64,000 nucleotides of DNA, taken from contig LT907983.1 of the NCBI GenBank assembly GCA_900230115.1, positions 1,302,001 to 1,366,000 on the forward strand, in the 5' to 3' direction. Position 1 is the first letter of the stretch, and each line of letters opens with the position of its first letter. Both the position numbers and the translations under genes were made by a program. Of this stretch, positions 10,015 through 18,564 are shown piece by piece. The notes under the pieces were generated by a model. It was given only the letters and a program-made list of their open reading frames with translations. It had not been told where the DNA came from and made no database searches. Source of the DNA: Spirosomataceae bacterium TFI 002 (GTDB taxonomy: Bacteria > Bacteroidota > Bacteroidia > Cytophagales > Spirosomataceae).

Positions 10015-10824
10015 TTACCTTATATAACCTACCGACAACATAAATTGATCTGCGGTGAAGAAGAAAGGTGAACTATTACTTCCTGGTCCAATGGTACGAT
10101 CAACATAGCGACCGAAACCACTTTCATACCTTGCATCAAAAAAGAAACTACCAAAATCAAATCCTAGCCCAAACACACCATTCATAATTGGCTTTTTGAA
10201 AAAGTCACTTGACAATGCCTCATTAGTATATGGAGCTAATGAGTTGGCAAATTTATCATTCATATTAAGAGCATATGAAACCATAGGCCCTGCAAAAACT
10301 CTTGCGTTTCTAAATCTAATTCCAAGTAATAAAGGAACATCTATCGCATTAAAATTCGCCTCCACTCTGTTTGCTAAAGTACCGTCTGATCTTAAGAAAT
10401 CAAACTTCCCTCCTTTTTGAGCATAAACTACTTCCGGTTGAAAATAAAACGACCCACGAATCAATCGAGCGAAAATAGCTCCATTAAACCCAGTTACGAA
10501 TCCAGTGTTAGAAACCAATTCATCCCTTACAATCTTGTTATTAACCAAAAGTGGTGTACCCGTTGCATTGATACGAACAACATTCCCTTCTGGCGTATTT
10601 ATTCGACCTTGAGATACTGCTCCACGGACTCCCCAGCTAAACTGAAAAGCATCTCGTCTGTATTCCTCTGCATAGCTTAATGTATCTTCTTCTACCACTG
10701 GGATAGCTTTCATCATGAGTGAGTCAGCATTAAGATTTAGACTGTCCATTGGCTGCGTAACAACCTGAGCAATCCCACTAATACTCGAAAAAAACAGTGT
10801 AATGAGTCCTAATTTTTTTAACAT
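10015..10824 (-). CDS. PorT-like outer-membrane beta-barrel protein
   Basis: The 269-residue protein has a signal peptide (MLKKLGLITLFFSSISGIAQ), a Ser/Asp-rich linker to about residue 55, and an eight-strand-type barrel of the OMP_b-brl_2 class. Alternating hydrophobic strands are visible, such as FNGAIFARLIRGSFYFQPEV, AIDVPLLLGIRF, VFAGPMVSYAL, and the final strand FMLSVGYIR ending in an aromatic/Arg. It therefore sits in the outer membrane; the cargo or partner is unknown. A second member of the same class is at 35368-35991. It is convergent with ftsH and shares its terminator. Confidence 0.8.
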   Translation of the reverse strand: MLKKLGLITLFFSSISGIAQVVTQPMDSLNLNADSLMMKAIPVVEEDTLSYAEEYRRDAFQFSWGVRGAVSQGRINTPEGNVVRINATGTPLLVNNKIVRDELVSNTGFVTGFNGAIFARLIRGSFYFQPEVVYAQKGGKFDFLRSDGTLANRVEANFNAIDVPLLLGIRFRNARVFAGPMVSYALNMNDKFANSLAPYTNEALSSDFFKKPIMNGVFGLGFDFGSFFFDARYESGFGRYVDRTIGPGSNSSPFFFTADQFMLSVGYIR

Positions 10825-10905
10825 TCTACAGTAGAAATATGGTACATAAAGTTATTAAAAGGTGCAAATATCAAGCCACAGAGGTGCTTTTACTGGATAA
10901 AATTC

Positions 10906-11313
10906 TCATATAACCATACATGTAAGTCTACTTACACAAACCATCTTTCCTTCTTCATTTGTGATTTCTATAGACCATATATGAGTTTTACGCCCTACAT
11001 GTATAGGTTTCACGACACCATAAACCCAACCCTCACTTACTGACCTGAGGTGATTTGCATTAATCTCAAGCCCAACTATTTGTTTATCACCGTCTACTAG
11101 CAAAAATGATGCTACGCTACCTAAGGTCTCTGCAAAAGCAACAGAAGCTCCACCGTGTAATATTCCAAAAGGCTGTATAGTTCGCTCATCCACAGGCATT
11201 TTTCCTTTGATGAATCCATCCCCATATTCTAAGATCTCAATTCCCAAATTATCTGCTAGTGTTTTCCGTGCACCAACTTTTCTGATTTTTCCTGATTCTA
11301 TCTCGTGAAACAT
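10906..11313 (-). CDS. Hotdog-fold acyl-CoA thioesterase (PaaI/MenI type)
   Basis: This 135-residue hotdog protein has the active-site block PFGILHGGASVAFAETLGS (about 48-66). The HGG and the following acidic residue of the long helix are those used by EntH/MenI-type thioesterases. The C-terminal strands (HIWSIEITNEEGKMVCVSRL) fit the same family. Its substrate may be 1,4-dihydroxy-2-naphthoyl-CoA in menaquinone synthesis, an aryl-CoA, or a mis-charged acyl carrier; there are no men genes nearby to decide. The start is ATG at 11313, divergent from the phosphatase gene at 11366 with 52 bases between. Confidence 0.85.
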   Translation of the reverse strand: MFHEIESGKIRKVGARKTLADNLGIEILEYGDGFIKGKMPVDERTIQPFGILHGGASVAFAETLGSVASFLLVDGDKQIVGLEINANHLRSVSEGWVYGVVKPIHVGRKTHIWSIEITNEEGKMVCVSRLTCMVI

Positions 11314-11365
11314 TGTACTTTTGGGAAATTTTTAGGCTTAAAATTAACACAATTAAAAAGAAAGA

Positions 11366-11998
11366 ATGGGAAGCAAAACAATCTATCTCATCAGACACGG
11401 CGAAACTGACTATAATAAACGCGGTATTGTTCAAGGTAGCGGGATAGATTCTAACCTCAATGAGAAAGGAAGGGCACAAGCAAAAGCTTTTTTTGATTAC
11501 TACAATCATATTCCCTTCCAAAAAGTTTACACTTCCGCTCTTGTAAGAACTCACCAATCTATAGAACTATTTCTCGAAAAAGGACTCCCCCATCATATCC
11601 TGCCCGAGCTCAATGAAATTTCATGGGGTCACAAGGAAGGTAAAGTGCCAAATTCAAACGATGACAAAGACTATCACGAACTTATTAGATCTTGGGGAGA
11701 AGGTAAAACAGATTTAAAAATCCCAGGAGGAGAAAGCCCACTTGAAGTAGCCGAAAGACAGAAAGAAGGATTAAATCACATCTTGAATCAAAAAGATGAA
11801 AACCCAATTTTGGTAGCAATGCATGGTCGGGCAATGAGAATACTTCTAACTCAACTTCTGAATCAACCACTTTCTGCAATGGACCAATTTGAACATACGA
11901 ATTTGTGTCTATACTTGCTGGAGTATTCATATGCTGACTCACAATATCATTTACACAAAGCAAATGATTGCGTACACTTAGAAACGCTCACGGTATAA
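11366..11998 (+). CDS. Histidine phosphatase family protein (phosphoglycerate mutase-like)
   Basis: The 210-residue product carries the branch-1 histidine phosphatase signature IYLIRHGETDYN (residues 5-16), with the phospho-accepting His in RHGE. The second catalytic region is AMHGRAMRILL (about 152-162), and SALVRTHQS supplies the phosphate-binding Arg. Most such proteins in this size class are phosphatases (CobC-, GpmB- or PhoE-like) rather than true mutases; no cobalamin genes are adjacent. A TACTTTTG box at 11316-11323 is a possible -7 element. It precedes the LytS/LytTR pair, which starts 90 bases later. Confidence 0.9.
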   Translation: MGSKTIYLIRHGETDYNKRGIVQGSGIDSNLNEKGRAQAKAFFDYYNHIPFQKVYTSALVRTHQSIELFLEKGLPHHILPELNEISWGHKEGKVPNSNDDKDYHELIRSWGEGKTDLKIPGGESPLEVAERQKEGLNHILNQKDENPILVAMHGRAMRILLTQLLNQPLSAMDQFEHTNLCLYLLEYSYADSQYHLHKANDCVHLETLTV

Positions 11999-12088
11999 GA
12001 CCATTTATACCAAGGAGTGTCCAATGATGTATTAATCATATTTGACTCTCAAAGTATTGTTAATTTCGGCATAAATTTTTAGTTCTGA

Positions 12089-13144
12089 ATGAATCAAACT
12101 AGAGCGTATTGGATTTCTCAAATAGCAGGCTGGACATTTTATGAAATGTTTGAGCTCATCACCTATTTCACCCTATTTACATTCAATTTTGAAGAATTCA
12201 ATGCCTCTTTTGGAAATGCAGTTGTAAACGTATTTTCTGGCATTCTATTGACACACCTTTTTCGGTTGATTTTCAAAAAATTCCACTGGATCAAAGTCCC
12301 CATTACACAACTCATTTTAAGGTGTTTAGGTGTAACGGCTTCCATTACTTTTCTACTTGCGGCTATCAATATCCCAATGGATGGTGATATTATTAATACT
12401 GAAAAAGTAAACTGGTTTTTGAGAGACCTCACTTACCTTCTCAACCTAGGTAAACCAGTGCTTATTTGGGTCTTGATATACGTTTTTTATAGTTTCATAA
12501 CTGACCGCCAACATGATGCCTTAGAAAGGGTACAACTAGAGTCGTCTGTAAGAGAAACTGAAGCTAAAGTTTTAAGGGCTCAAATGAACCCACACTTTAT
12601 ATTTAATGCACTCAATAGTATAAGAGCACTTATTTCCGAAGACCCCAAGAAAGCAATTTTAGGAATTACCCAATTGAGTAATATTCTTAGAAGTTCGCTT
12701 GTAGCAGATAGACGAAATACGGTTACACTTAAAGAAGAGCTTAAGACAATTGATGATTATCTCGCTTTAGAAAAAGTAAGATATGAGGAAAGGCTTCAAA
12801 TCAAAAAAGTAATAGATCCAGCTTCTCTTAATGCACATTTACCTCCAATGCTTTTACAAACACTTGTTGAAAATGCTATTAAACACGGAGTTCAAAAAGC
12901 CAACAGATGGGGATTTGTAGAAATTGCAACCCAACTAAAGGGAGAGCATTTGTACATTAGAATAAGAAATACTGGTAAATTTGAAATGAACAAAGAAACC
13001 AAACTGAATAGCGGTTTTGGTTTAGAAAATACAAGAAAAAGGCTAAAACTACTCTTTGGAGATGATGCATCCATGCGGGTTTTTCAAGAAAACCACTTGA
13101 CCGTATGTGCTGAGATAATTCTTCCTAGAGAATACCAAATATAA
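12089..13144 (+). CDS. LytS-type sensor histidine kinase
   Basis: This 351-residue membrane kinase has about four transmembrane helices in the first 150 residues, a short coiled linker, and then a His_kinase (PF06580-type) dimerisation block. The phosphorylated His is H169 in QMNPHFIFNALNSI. The HATPase_c domain follows, with N box LVENAIKHGV and a G box around SGFGLENTRKRL. The sensor portion has no extracellular domain, so the signal is probably sensed within the membrane. The partner response regulator starts 2 bases after the stop codon, so the pair is translationally linked. Targets are not identifiable from the sequence. Confidence 0.93.
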   Translation: MNQTRAYWISQIAGWTFYEMFELITYFTLFTFNFEEFNASFGNAVVNVFSGILLTHLFRLIFKKFHWIKVPITQLILRCLGVTASITFLLAAINIPMDGDIINTEKVNWFLRDLTYLLNLGKPVLIWVLIYVFYSFITDRQHDALERVQLESSVRETEAKVLRAQMNPHFIFNALNSIRALISEDPKKAILGITQLSNILRSSLVADRRNTVTLKEELKTIDDYLALEKVRYEERLQIKKVIDPASLNAHLPPMLLQTLVENAIKHGVQKANRWGFVEIATQLKGEHLYIRIRNTGKFEMNKETKLNSGFGLENTRKRLKLLFGDDASMRVFQENHLTVCAEIILPREYQI

Positions 13145-13146
13145 TT

Positions 13147-13896
13147 ATGAAGACGATAATAATAGACGACGAAAGACTAGCAAGAAACGAACTAAAAAGG
13201 CTTTTAGAGGAATTCCCTCGTATCAATATAATAGGAGAAGCGGCAAATGCTGACGAAGCAATTCCCATGATAGAAGAAATGGAGCCAGACCTTATCTTTC
13301 TTGATATCCAAATGCCAGGTAAAGATGGATTTGAGCTTTTAGAAGCTATTGAAGGAAAAATTCCAGAAGTAATATTTACTACTGCTTATGATGAATATGC
13401 TCTAAAAGCATTTTCTGTCAATGCATTGGACTACATCCTTAAGCCTATTGAAAGCAGCAGACTTGGTGAGGCTATTCAAAGAGTTGAAGATGAATTGAGC
13501 GAAATGACTTCGTCACAACCAGAGGTTGATAGTCAAAAATACTTGACTGTTAATGATCAGGTTTTTGTTAAAGATGGAGAAAAGTGTTGGTTCGTAAAGT
13601 TAGGAAAAGTTCGTCTCTTTGAGTCAATGGGTAATTACGTTCGTTTACACTTTGATGATCAAAAACCCATGATACTTAAGTCTCTAAACAGTTTAGAACA
13701 ACGATTAGACCCAAAAATTTACTTTCGTGCGAATAGAAAGCATATGATCAATCTCAATTGGATTGATAAAATTGAACCATGGTTTTCTGGTGGACTTTTA
13801 GTCACGCTAAAGCCAGGTGATTTAGGACCAGGTGGTGAAAAAATAGAAATTTCGAGAAGACAAGCAATCAAGTTTAAGGAAATAATGAGCCTATAA
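13147..13896 (+). CDS. LytTR-family response regulator
   Basis: The 249-residue protein has an N-terminal receiver domain with the acidic pocket D7/D8, the phosphoacceptor D53 (IFLDIQMPG), the switch Thr (FTTAYDEYA), and conserved Lys (YILKPIE). A C-terminal LytTR DNA-binding domain follows at about 135-245, with the blocks VRLFESMGNYVRLH, YFRANRKHMINLNWI and EISRRQ. It is encoded 2 bases after the kinase gene and forms its cognate pair. LytTR regulators bind imperfect direct repeats; I could not assign one here. A hairpin follows at 13959-13991. Confidence 0.95.
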   Translation: MKTIIIDDERLARNELKRLLEEFPRINIIGEAANADEAIPMIEEMEPDLIFLDIQMPGKDGFELLEAIEGKIPEVIFTTAYDEYALKAFSVNALDYILKPIESSRLGEAIQRVEDELSEMTSSQPEVDSQKYLTVNDQVFVKDGEKCWFVKLGKVRLFESMGNYVRLHFDDQKPMILKSLNSLEQRLDPKIYFRANRKHMINLNWIDKIEPWFSGGLLVTLKPGDLGPGGEKIEISRRQAIKFKEIMSL

Positions 13897-13958
13897 TCAT
13901 TGTTTTGATTAGGGCTTAATCGCTAACTGCTTGTATGTGAAAGAAGAAAACTTTGAAT

Positions 13959-13991
13959 CCATCATATTCACTAATTTAGAGAATATGATGG
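13959..13991. terminator. Hairpin between convergent genes, weak bidirectional terminator
   Basis: An 11-base perfect stem (CCATCATATTC with its complement) encloses an 11-base loop. It sits between the convergent response regulator and exbD genes. There is no long T tract on either side, so its termination strength is uncertain. Confidence 0.45.
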
Positions 13992-13998
13992 TGTATAA

Positions 13999-14397
13999 TT
14001 AGTTTAGCTCTGTAGCAAGTACCATTCGGATGCGTAACCTCGCTCCCATTGACATTACATCAACTAAGTCCTGTATAGTAAGAGTTTGCTCTGCTCGTAA
14101 TATTACTGTAGGCTCCTCCATTCCAATTGTTGCTTCTTGTAGGCTAGCTTCTAATTGCGGAAGTGGAATCACCTTTCGGTCAATATAGTATACCTTATCT
14201 TTAGTAATAGATAAAGTAATAGGTTGCTTACTTACGTCATGTGTAGAGTCTGTTGCTTTTGGCAACATCAACTTGATAACATTGGGACTTCCCAATGTCG
14301 CTACAATCAAAAAGAATAGCAACAAGAAGAACATGATGTCATTCAACGCTGATGTTTGAACTTCAGCTTCAAATCTCCTTTGTCTTTTAAATTTCAT
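13999..14397 (-). CDS. exbD: ExbD/TolR biopolymer transport protein
   Basis: The 132-residue protein has a cytoplasmic basic N-terminus (KFKRQRRFEAEVQTSALNDI), then one transmembrane helix at about 21-39 (MFFLLLFFLIVATLG). The conserved pore Asp is present just before it (LNDIMFF). A periplasmic domain with the ExbD/TolR fold follows. With ExbB, 11 bases upstream on the same strand, it forms the proton-driven motor that energises TonB (or Tol) for outer-membrane transport. No tonB is adjacent. Many Bacteroidota operons have two exbD genes; only one is here. Confidence 0.92.
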   Translation of the reverse strand: MKFKRQRRFEAEVQTSALNDIMFFLLLFFLIVATLGSPNVIKLMLPKATDSTHDVSKQPITLSITKDKVYYIDRKVIPLPQLEASLQEATIGMEEPTVILRAEQTLTIQDLVDVMSMGARLRIRMVLATELN

Positions 14398-14408
14398 TTA
14401 ATCGATTT

Positions 14409-15098
14409 TTAAGAGGCTGGTTCATTAAGTGTATCTAAAAAGTCCATCACAACCGCCTGAAGGTTAATACTGAATTTATCAACCATCATATTGATTGCGT
14501 GATATGCAGAGTAGGCAATTAAACCTACCACTAATCCAGAAAAACTGGAGATCATTTTTTCATAAAGTCCATTGGAAATGGTTTCAATAGAAAAGTTACC
14601 CGTTACAGAGATCTCGTAGAAAATTCGAATAATACCAGAAATGGTACCTACGAAACCAAGTGTTGGAGCCACACCAGCTATCAATCCTAAATAGCCCATG
14701 TTTCTTTCCATTTTAGAAATCTCCAAGTTACTTTGAATTTCCATCGCACTTTCAATGTCCTTCACGGGACGACCTATACGAGAAATTCCCTTGTCCAAAA
14801 TTCTTGAAATTGGAAGGTTGGTACTCTTACTCAATGTAGAAGCAGAACGTACATCCCCTCTCAGAATACTATCTTTTAACGTCCTCAGATAGTTAAAATC
14901 GATATTAGAAGCCTTCTTGATAAATAGATAACGCTCGGCCATCAAATAAAAAGTAGCAAACAGCAATATTAAAATTGGATAGATAACTACCCCACCTTTT
15001 AATAATAATTCAAAATAATTTATACTTCCTGCTTCTGCTAGTGTAGTTGAATCTACTGCGGCTACTTCTTGTAAATGAAGTAATAAGATGTTTAACAT
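14409..15098 (-). CDS. exbB: MotA/TolQ/ExbB proton channel family protein
   Basis: The 229-residue product has three transmembrane helices: about 30-50, 129-150 and 170-195. The conserved ExbB/TolQ blocks are MERNMGYLGLIAGVAPTLGF and GTISGIIRIF, followed by the third helix SSFSGLVVGLIAYSAYHAIN. It is the pentameric stator that, with the downstream ExbD, couples the proton gradient to TonB-dependent receptors such as those at 42952-45168. The N-terminal 25 residues before the first helix are short and periplasmic-like. ExbB and ExbD are 11 bases apart and surely one operon. Confidence 0.92.
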   Translation of the reverse strand: MLNILLLHLQEVAAVDSTTLAEAGSINYFELLLKGGVVIYPILILLFATFYLMAERYLFIKKASNIDFNYLRTLKDSILRGDVRSASTLSKSTNLPISRILDKGISRIGRPVKDIESAMEIQSNLEISKMERNMGYLGLIAGVAPTLGFVGTISGIIRIFYEISVTGNFSIETISNGLYEKMISSFSGLVVGLIAYSAYHAINMMVDKFSINLQAVVMDFLDTLNEPAS

Positions 15099-15178
15099 AT
15101 TAAAAAGGGACGTTTTTAGAGTAGTGTTATGAAAACTAACTTAATATGGGTCAATATATTTTGCAAAGTAAAGAAATT

Positions 15179-16423
15179 TTATGTGCGATATATCCTTTTT
15201 ACTAGCTTTTCCAAAGTTAGTCCCTGTACAATGATTGAGAATAAAACCACTGCATAGGTAATGAAAACGATATATGATTTAGCTTCCCATTCCGACGGAA
15301 GTGAAAGAGCCATGGCTATAGAAAGACCTCCACGAAGGCCACCCCATGTAAGTAGCAAAGGAGCTTCTTTGTCCACTGCAACCCATTTTTTTGAAATTCT
15401 AATTAGAAAATGAATGGTTACAAAACGGGCTAACAACACAATTACTATCGCCGCAAAACCTGCAATGAAATAATTGACATGAAACTCCAAAATCAGTATT
15501 TCTAAACCAATAAGTACGAAAAGTACCGCATTCATGAGCACATCTATCAATTCCCAAAACTTATCAACATAGAGCTCCGTAGTCTCACTCATGGCATCTT
15601 GCTTGAGTCCACTACTTCCCATAAATAGACCTGCCACTACCATTGCCAATGGCCCCGAGGTATGTAATTGTTGTGCTAATAAATAACCTCCCATTACTAG
15701 TGCAAGGGTAATCATCACTTCCACTTCGTAATCATCGATAGTTTTAAGCAACCTAAACATGATAAAACCAAGTCCAAAACCAAAGATAATTCCTCCAATT
15801 GCTTCTTGAACAAATAGTATTGCAACATCTCCTACGGTTACATTCCCAATTCCTAGTCGAGCTATTTCTAGTATGGTAAAGAAAATTACAACACCCACGC
15901 CATCATTAAAAAGTGATTCCCCTACGATATTGATTTCTATCTTTTTAGGAATGTTTGATTTTGTCAAAATCCCCAAAACGGCGATAGGATCGGTAGGTGA
16001 AATCAAACTACCAAACAGCAAACAATAAATGTAGTCGATCTCAAAACCTATAAGAGCCGATATATAAAACGTAGCCGTACCAATCAAGAATGTACAAATA
16101 ACTACGCCAGCAAGTGCAAATAACCCAATACTTCGCTTTTCGGCTCGAATCATCCCTACATTGGTGTGCAATGCTCCCGCAAAAAGTAAAAAGGACAACA
16201 TCACATCCATAAGGACCGAGGTGAAGTCTATTTTTTTAACAAGAACGGTAGCAAAGTTTGTCCACTCAGGATGAATGAATTTAAAAAGTATAAGCAGCAA
16301 CGAAAAAACCAACGCCATGATCATAAGACCTATAGTAGTTGGGAGTTTCAAGAAACGGACGTTGATGTATCCGAATATTGCCGAAATAACAATGAGAAGC
16401 GTAAGTATTTTGAATAATTCCAT
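15179..16423 (-). CDS. Sodium/proton antiporter, CPA1/NhaP type
   Basis: The 414-residue membrane protein has about 12 hydrophobic helices. The CPA1 signatures are SPTDPIAVLGI (helix 4 region) and ESLFNDGVGVVIF. The Asn-Asp pair of the latter is diagnostic of electroneutral CPA1 exchangers (the Asp-Asp pair marks CPA2/NhaA). A conserved Arg-rich GLRGGLSIAMALSLP block lies near the C-terminus. It exchanges Na+ (or K+) for H+ in pH and salt homeostasis. There is no large C-terminal cytoplasmic domain, unlike NhaP2 or eukaryotic NHE. It ends 80 bases upstream of the exbB start on the same strand and begins 11 bases after hisB ends. Confidence 0.93.
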   Translation of the reverse strand: MELFKILTLLIVISAIFGYINVRFLKLPTTIGLMIMALVFSLLLILFKFIHPEWTNFATVLVKKIDFTSVLMDVMLSFLLFAGALHTNVGMIRAEKRSIGLFALAGVVICTFLIGTATFYISALIGFEIDYIYCLLFGSLISPTDPIAVLGILTKSNIPKKIEINIVGESLFNDGVGVVIFFTILEIARLGIGNVTVGDVAILFVQEAIGGIIFGFGLGFIMFRLLKTIDDYEVEVMITLALVMGGYLLAQQLHTSGPLAMVVAGLFMGSSGLKQDAMSETTELYVDKFWELIDVLMNAVLFVLIGLEILILEFHVNYFIAGFAAIVIVLLARFVTIHFLIRISKKWVAVDKEAPLLLTWGGLRGGLSIAMALSLPSEWEAKSYIVFITYAVVLFSIIVQGLTLEKLVKRIYRT

Positions 16424-16434
16424 AATTCTATTTT

Positions 16435-17559
16435 TTACAGCACCCCTTTGGTACTTGGCAGACTGTCTAATGCATTTATGTCTCTGCTAATGGCCATCTT
16501 TATGGCTTTTGCCCAAGCCTTAAAAATCGACTCTATTTTATGGTGTTCGTTATCACCTTCACATTTAATATTCAAGTTGCACTTTGAAGCATCAGAGAAT
16601 GATTTAAAAAAGTGCATAAACATCTCTGTTGGCATCTCACCTACCATTTCTCTCTTGAAATCAGCATCCCATACCAACCAAGGTCTACCACTGAAATCAA
16701 TAGCAACCTGAGCGAGAGCCTCGTCCATTGGTAATAAGAAGCCATAGCGATTGGTGCCTCTTTTATCTCCTAAAGCTGCTAAAAAGGCCTCCCCTAAAGC
16801 TAAGGCCGTATCTTCAATGGTATGATGTTCATCAATGTGTAGATCTCCTTCAACTTTAATATTAATATCTGCACCAGAGTGTTTGGCAAGTTGATCGAGC
16901 ATATGATCGAAAAAACCAAGTCCTGTGTCCATTTGAGATTTCCCAGTACCATCAAGGTTAAGTTCAACCCGTATTTTGGTCTCCTTCGTATCTCTCTGGA
17001 TCAACGCCGTGCGAGCAGGAAGTTTCAAAAATTCATATATTTTGTCCCAATCTGTAGTTGCAAGAGCGATTGCACCTTTTTGATCGTCTGAAGCCGAATC
17101 AATTACTTCATCCAAAATTAAAATCCCTTTTGCTCCTAGGTTTAATGCCAATTGAATGTCGCTTAACCTATCTCCAAGCACAAAACTATTAGCCAAATCA
17201 TACTTTTCAGTATCTAAATATTTGGTTAAAAGTGCAGTACCAGGTTTACGAGTTGGCTTGTTCTCATGTTCGAATGTGCGGTCTATAACTACATCCGAAA
17301 AATGAACCTCCTCGCCTGCCAGTGTATCCATCATTTTTGAATGTGCTGGCCAAAATGTATCTTCTGGAAAAGAATCAGTACCGAGACCATCTTGATTGGT
17401 GACCATTACTAGTTCATAATCAAGCTCGTGTGCTATTTTTCGCAAGTTGCTAATCGCTTTTGGCAAAAAACTCAACTTTTCTAATGAATCAACTTGGAAA
17501 TCCTCTGGGGGTTCTACGATGATGGTTCCATCTCTATCGATGAATAATACTTTCTGCAT
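16435..17559 (-). CDS. hisB: Bifunctional histidinol-phosphatase / imidazoleglycerol-phosphate dehydratase
   Basis: HisB catalyses steps 7 (dehydratase) and 9 (phosphatase) of histidine synthesis. The 374-residue protein is a fusion. The N-terminal HAD phosphatase (about 1-165) has the nucleophile motif DRDGT (D8, D10). The C-terminal dehydratase (about 185-374) has manganese-binding His clusters [17 protein letters not shown] and [11 protein letters not shown]. The linker is around residue 180 ([16 protein letters not shown]). It is not beside other his genes in this window, so the pathway may be scattered. It is followed, 11 bases on, by the antiporter gene on the same strand. Confidence 0.96.
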   Translation of the reverse strand: MQKVLFIDRDGTIIVEPPEDFQVDSLEKLSFLPKAISNLRKIAHELDYELVMVTNQDGLGTDSFPEDTFWPAHSKMMDTLAGEEVHFSDVVIDRTFEHENKPTRKPGTALLTKYLDTEKYDLANSFVLGDRLSDIQLALNLGAKGILILDEVIDSASDDQKGAIALATTDWDKIYEFLKLPARTALIQRDTKETKIRVELNLDGTGKSQMDTGLGFFDHMLDQLAKHSGADINIKVEGDLHIDEHHTIEDTALALGEAFLAALGDKRGTNRYGFLLPMDEALAQVAIDFSGRPWLVWDADFKREMVGEMPTEMFMHFFKSFSDASKCNLNIKCEGDNEHHKIESIFKAWAKAIKMAISRDINALDSLPSTKGVL

Positions 17560-17624
17560 TTTCCTTTTTTTTCTACCTTGGAGTTTGGCAAATTTAAAAA
17601 CTAAATGAATAGCAAACTCAACAA

Positions 17625-18281
17625 ATGAAAATACTCTTTCTTTTTTCGCTTCTTTTTATGCTCTCTTGCAGTGAGGCAACAGAAGAATTATCAGAAAACA
17701 AAAGTTCAGTTGTCAAAGAAATTGGGCTAGATAACTACGTTAAGCTTGATTTTGAAAACCCAAAAGCAATTGTAATGAATTGTGCCAAAGGAAGAGTCAA
17801 TGCAAGATTGAATTATTACGAAAGTACCGCCGTAGAAGTTCATAAAAGCTTTTTGAAATATGTAGACTTTGAGCCAAAAGGCGATACGCTTTTTATCAAT
17901 ACTAAAAAGTGGCCTAGTTCCGATAAAACTATCACCAAGCAAATAAACATTTACCTTCCTGACTTAGCGTATTTGGAAACACAGCTTACAAGCTTTACCT
18001 TTTTAACTTTCAATACGCATGATTTACAAATCAAAAGCGAAAATGCTGCATTTAGGTTTTCAAAATGCAATGTCGAAAACTTAACCTTAGAACTGAGTGA
18101 TAGAAGTAACATGTATATTGATAGTTACTGCACTTTTGACACTATTGATGCCACTATTGGCAAGAACAGTTTACTTTCAGCTTACGGTCATGTAAATAAA
18201 AACTTCAAATTTAAATCACCCAGTTTAGATAACCTCAGACTCGGTAATGTACCCTCCAGCATCTTTAAATGGACAAAATAA
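17625..18281 (+). CDS. Putative lipoprotein with DUF2807-like beta-helical region
   Basis: The 218-residue protein has a lipoprotein signal ([19 protein letters not shown], Cys at residue 15). The body is beta-rich with short repeating strands ([53 protein letters not shown]). This resembles the repeated strands of DUF2807/GIN-type 'adhesin head' domains of Bacteroidota, which form a right-handed beta-helix. It is probably attached to the outer membrane or the inner-membrane periplasmic face. No function is known. It is divergent from hisB with 65 bases between. Confidence 0.6.
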   Translation: MKILFLFSLLFMLSCSEATEELSENKSSVVKEIGLDNYVKLDFENPKAIVMNCAKGRVNARLNYYESTAVEVHKSFLKYVDFEPKGDTLFINTKKWPSSDKTITKQINIYLPDLAYLETQLTSFTFLTFNTHDLQIKSENAAFRFSKCNVENLTLELSDRSNMYIDSYCTFDTIDATIGKNSLLSAYGHVNKNFKFKSPSLDNLRLGNVPSSIFKWTK

Positions 18282-18356
18282 TACTTTTCCAACTAATTCT
18301 CACAGGAAGCCCTACACCTAATTTCTTAGAATAATACAACAATACTTTGCGATTCA

Positions 18357-18387
18357 TTTGATTTATCAAAGTTTTGTCTTACTTTTG
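18357..18387 (+). promoter_or_regulatory. Bacteroidota-type promoter for the DEAD-box leader
   Basis: TTTG at 18357-18360 is followed by a 19-base spacer and TACTTTTG at 18380-18387. This matches the Bacteroidota consensus TTTG-N19-TAnnTTTG with no mismatch. Transcription would start near 18393, just before the first stem of the leader. Confidence 0.75.
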
Positions 18388-18392
18388 CAGAA

Positions 18393-18564
18393 TATTTCAC
18401 CTCCGTTCTAGTTTCTGACGCGGCCGTTGCATTGCAACATTACTCGAGAGAACCTTTCAGAACAAAAAACGGAGTAACCGTGATGTTCACGAAAGGGCGG
18501 GTCGCAAACGCCTCCAATTTATTTTAAAAAATCTATCGCCTGCGAAGCGATATAGCGTATTATT
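18393..18564 (+). ncRNA. Structured 5' leader RNA of the DEAD-box helicase gene
   Basis: About 170 untranslated bases separate the predicted transcription start from the helicase ATG. Visible pairings are: CTCCGTT 18401-18407 with AACGGAG 18468-18474; TTCTGA 18413-18418 with TCAGAA 18457-18462, nested inside; hairpin GTTGC/GCAAC 18426-18438; hairpin CGTGA/TCACG 18479-18491; GGCG/CGCC 18496-18512; TATCGC/GCGATA 18534-18552 just before the ATG. GTTCT at 18405-18409 can also pair with AGAAC at 18459-18463, which excludes the outer stem, so two states are possible. The region is clearly richer in G+C than its surroundings. A cold- or helicase-sensing leader is an inference from the gene it precedes. 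Confidence 0.6.

Noticed and set aside
18421-18460. Stem-loops resembling part of a tRNA
   Set aside because: There is no T-loop GGTTCGA-type block, no CCA end and no cloverleaf; the stems fit an mRNA leader.
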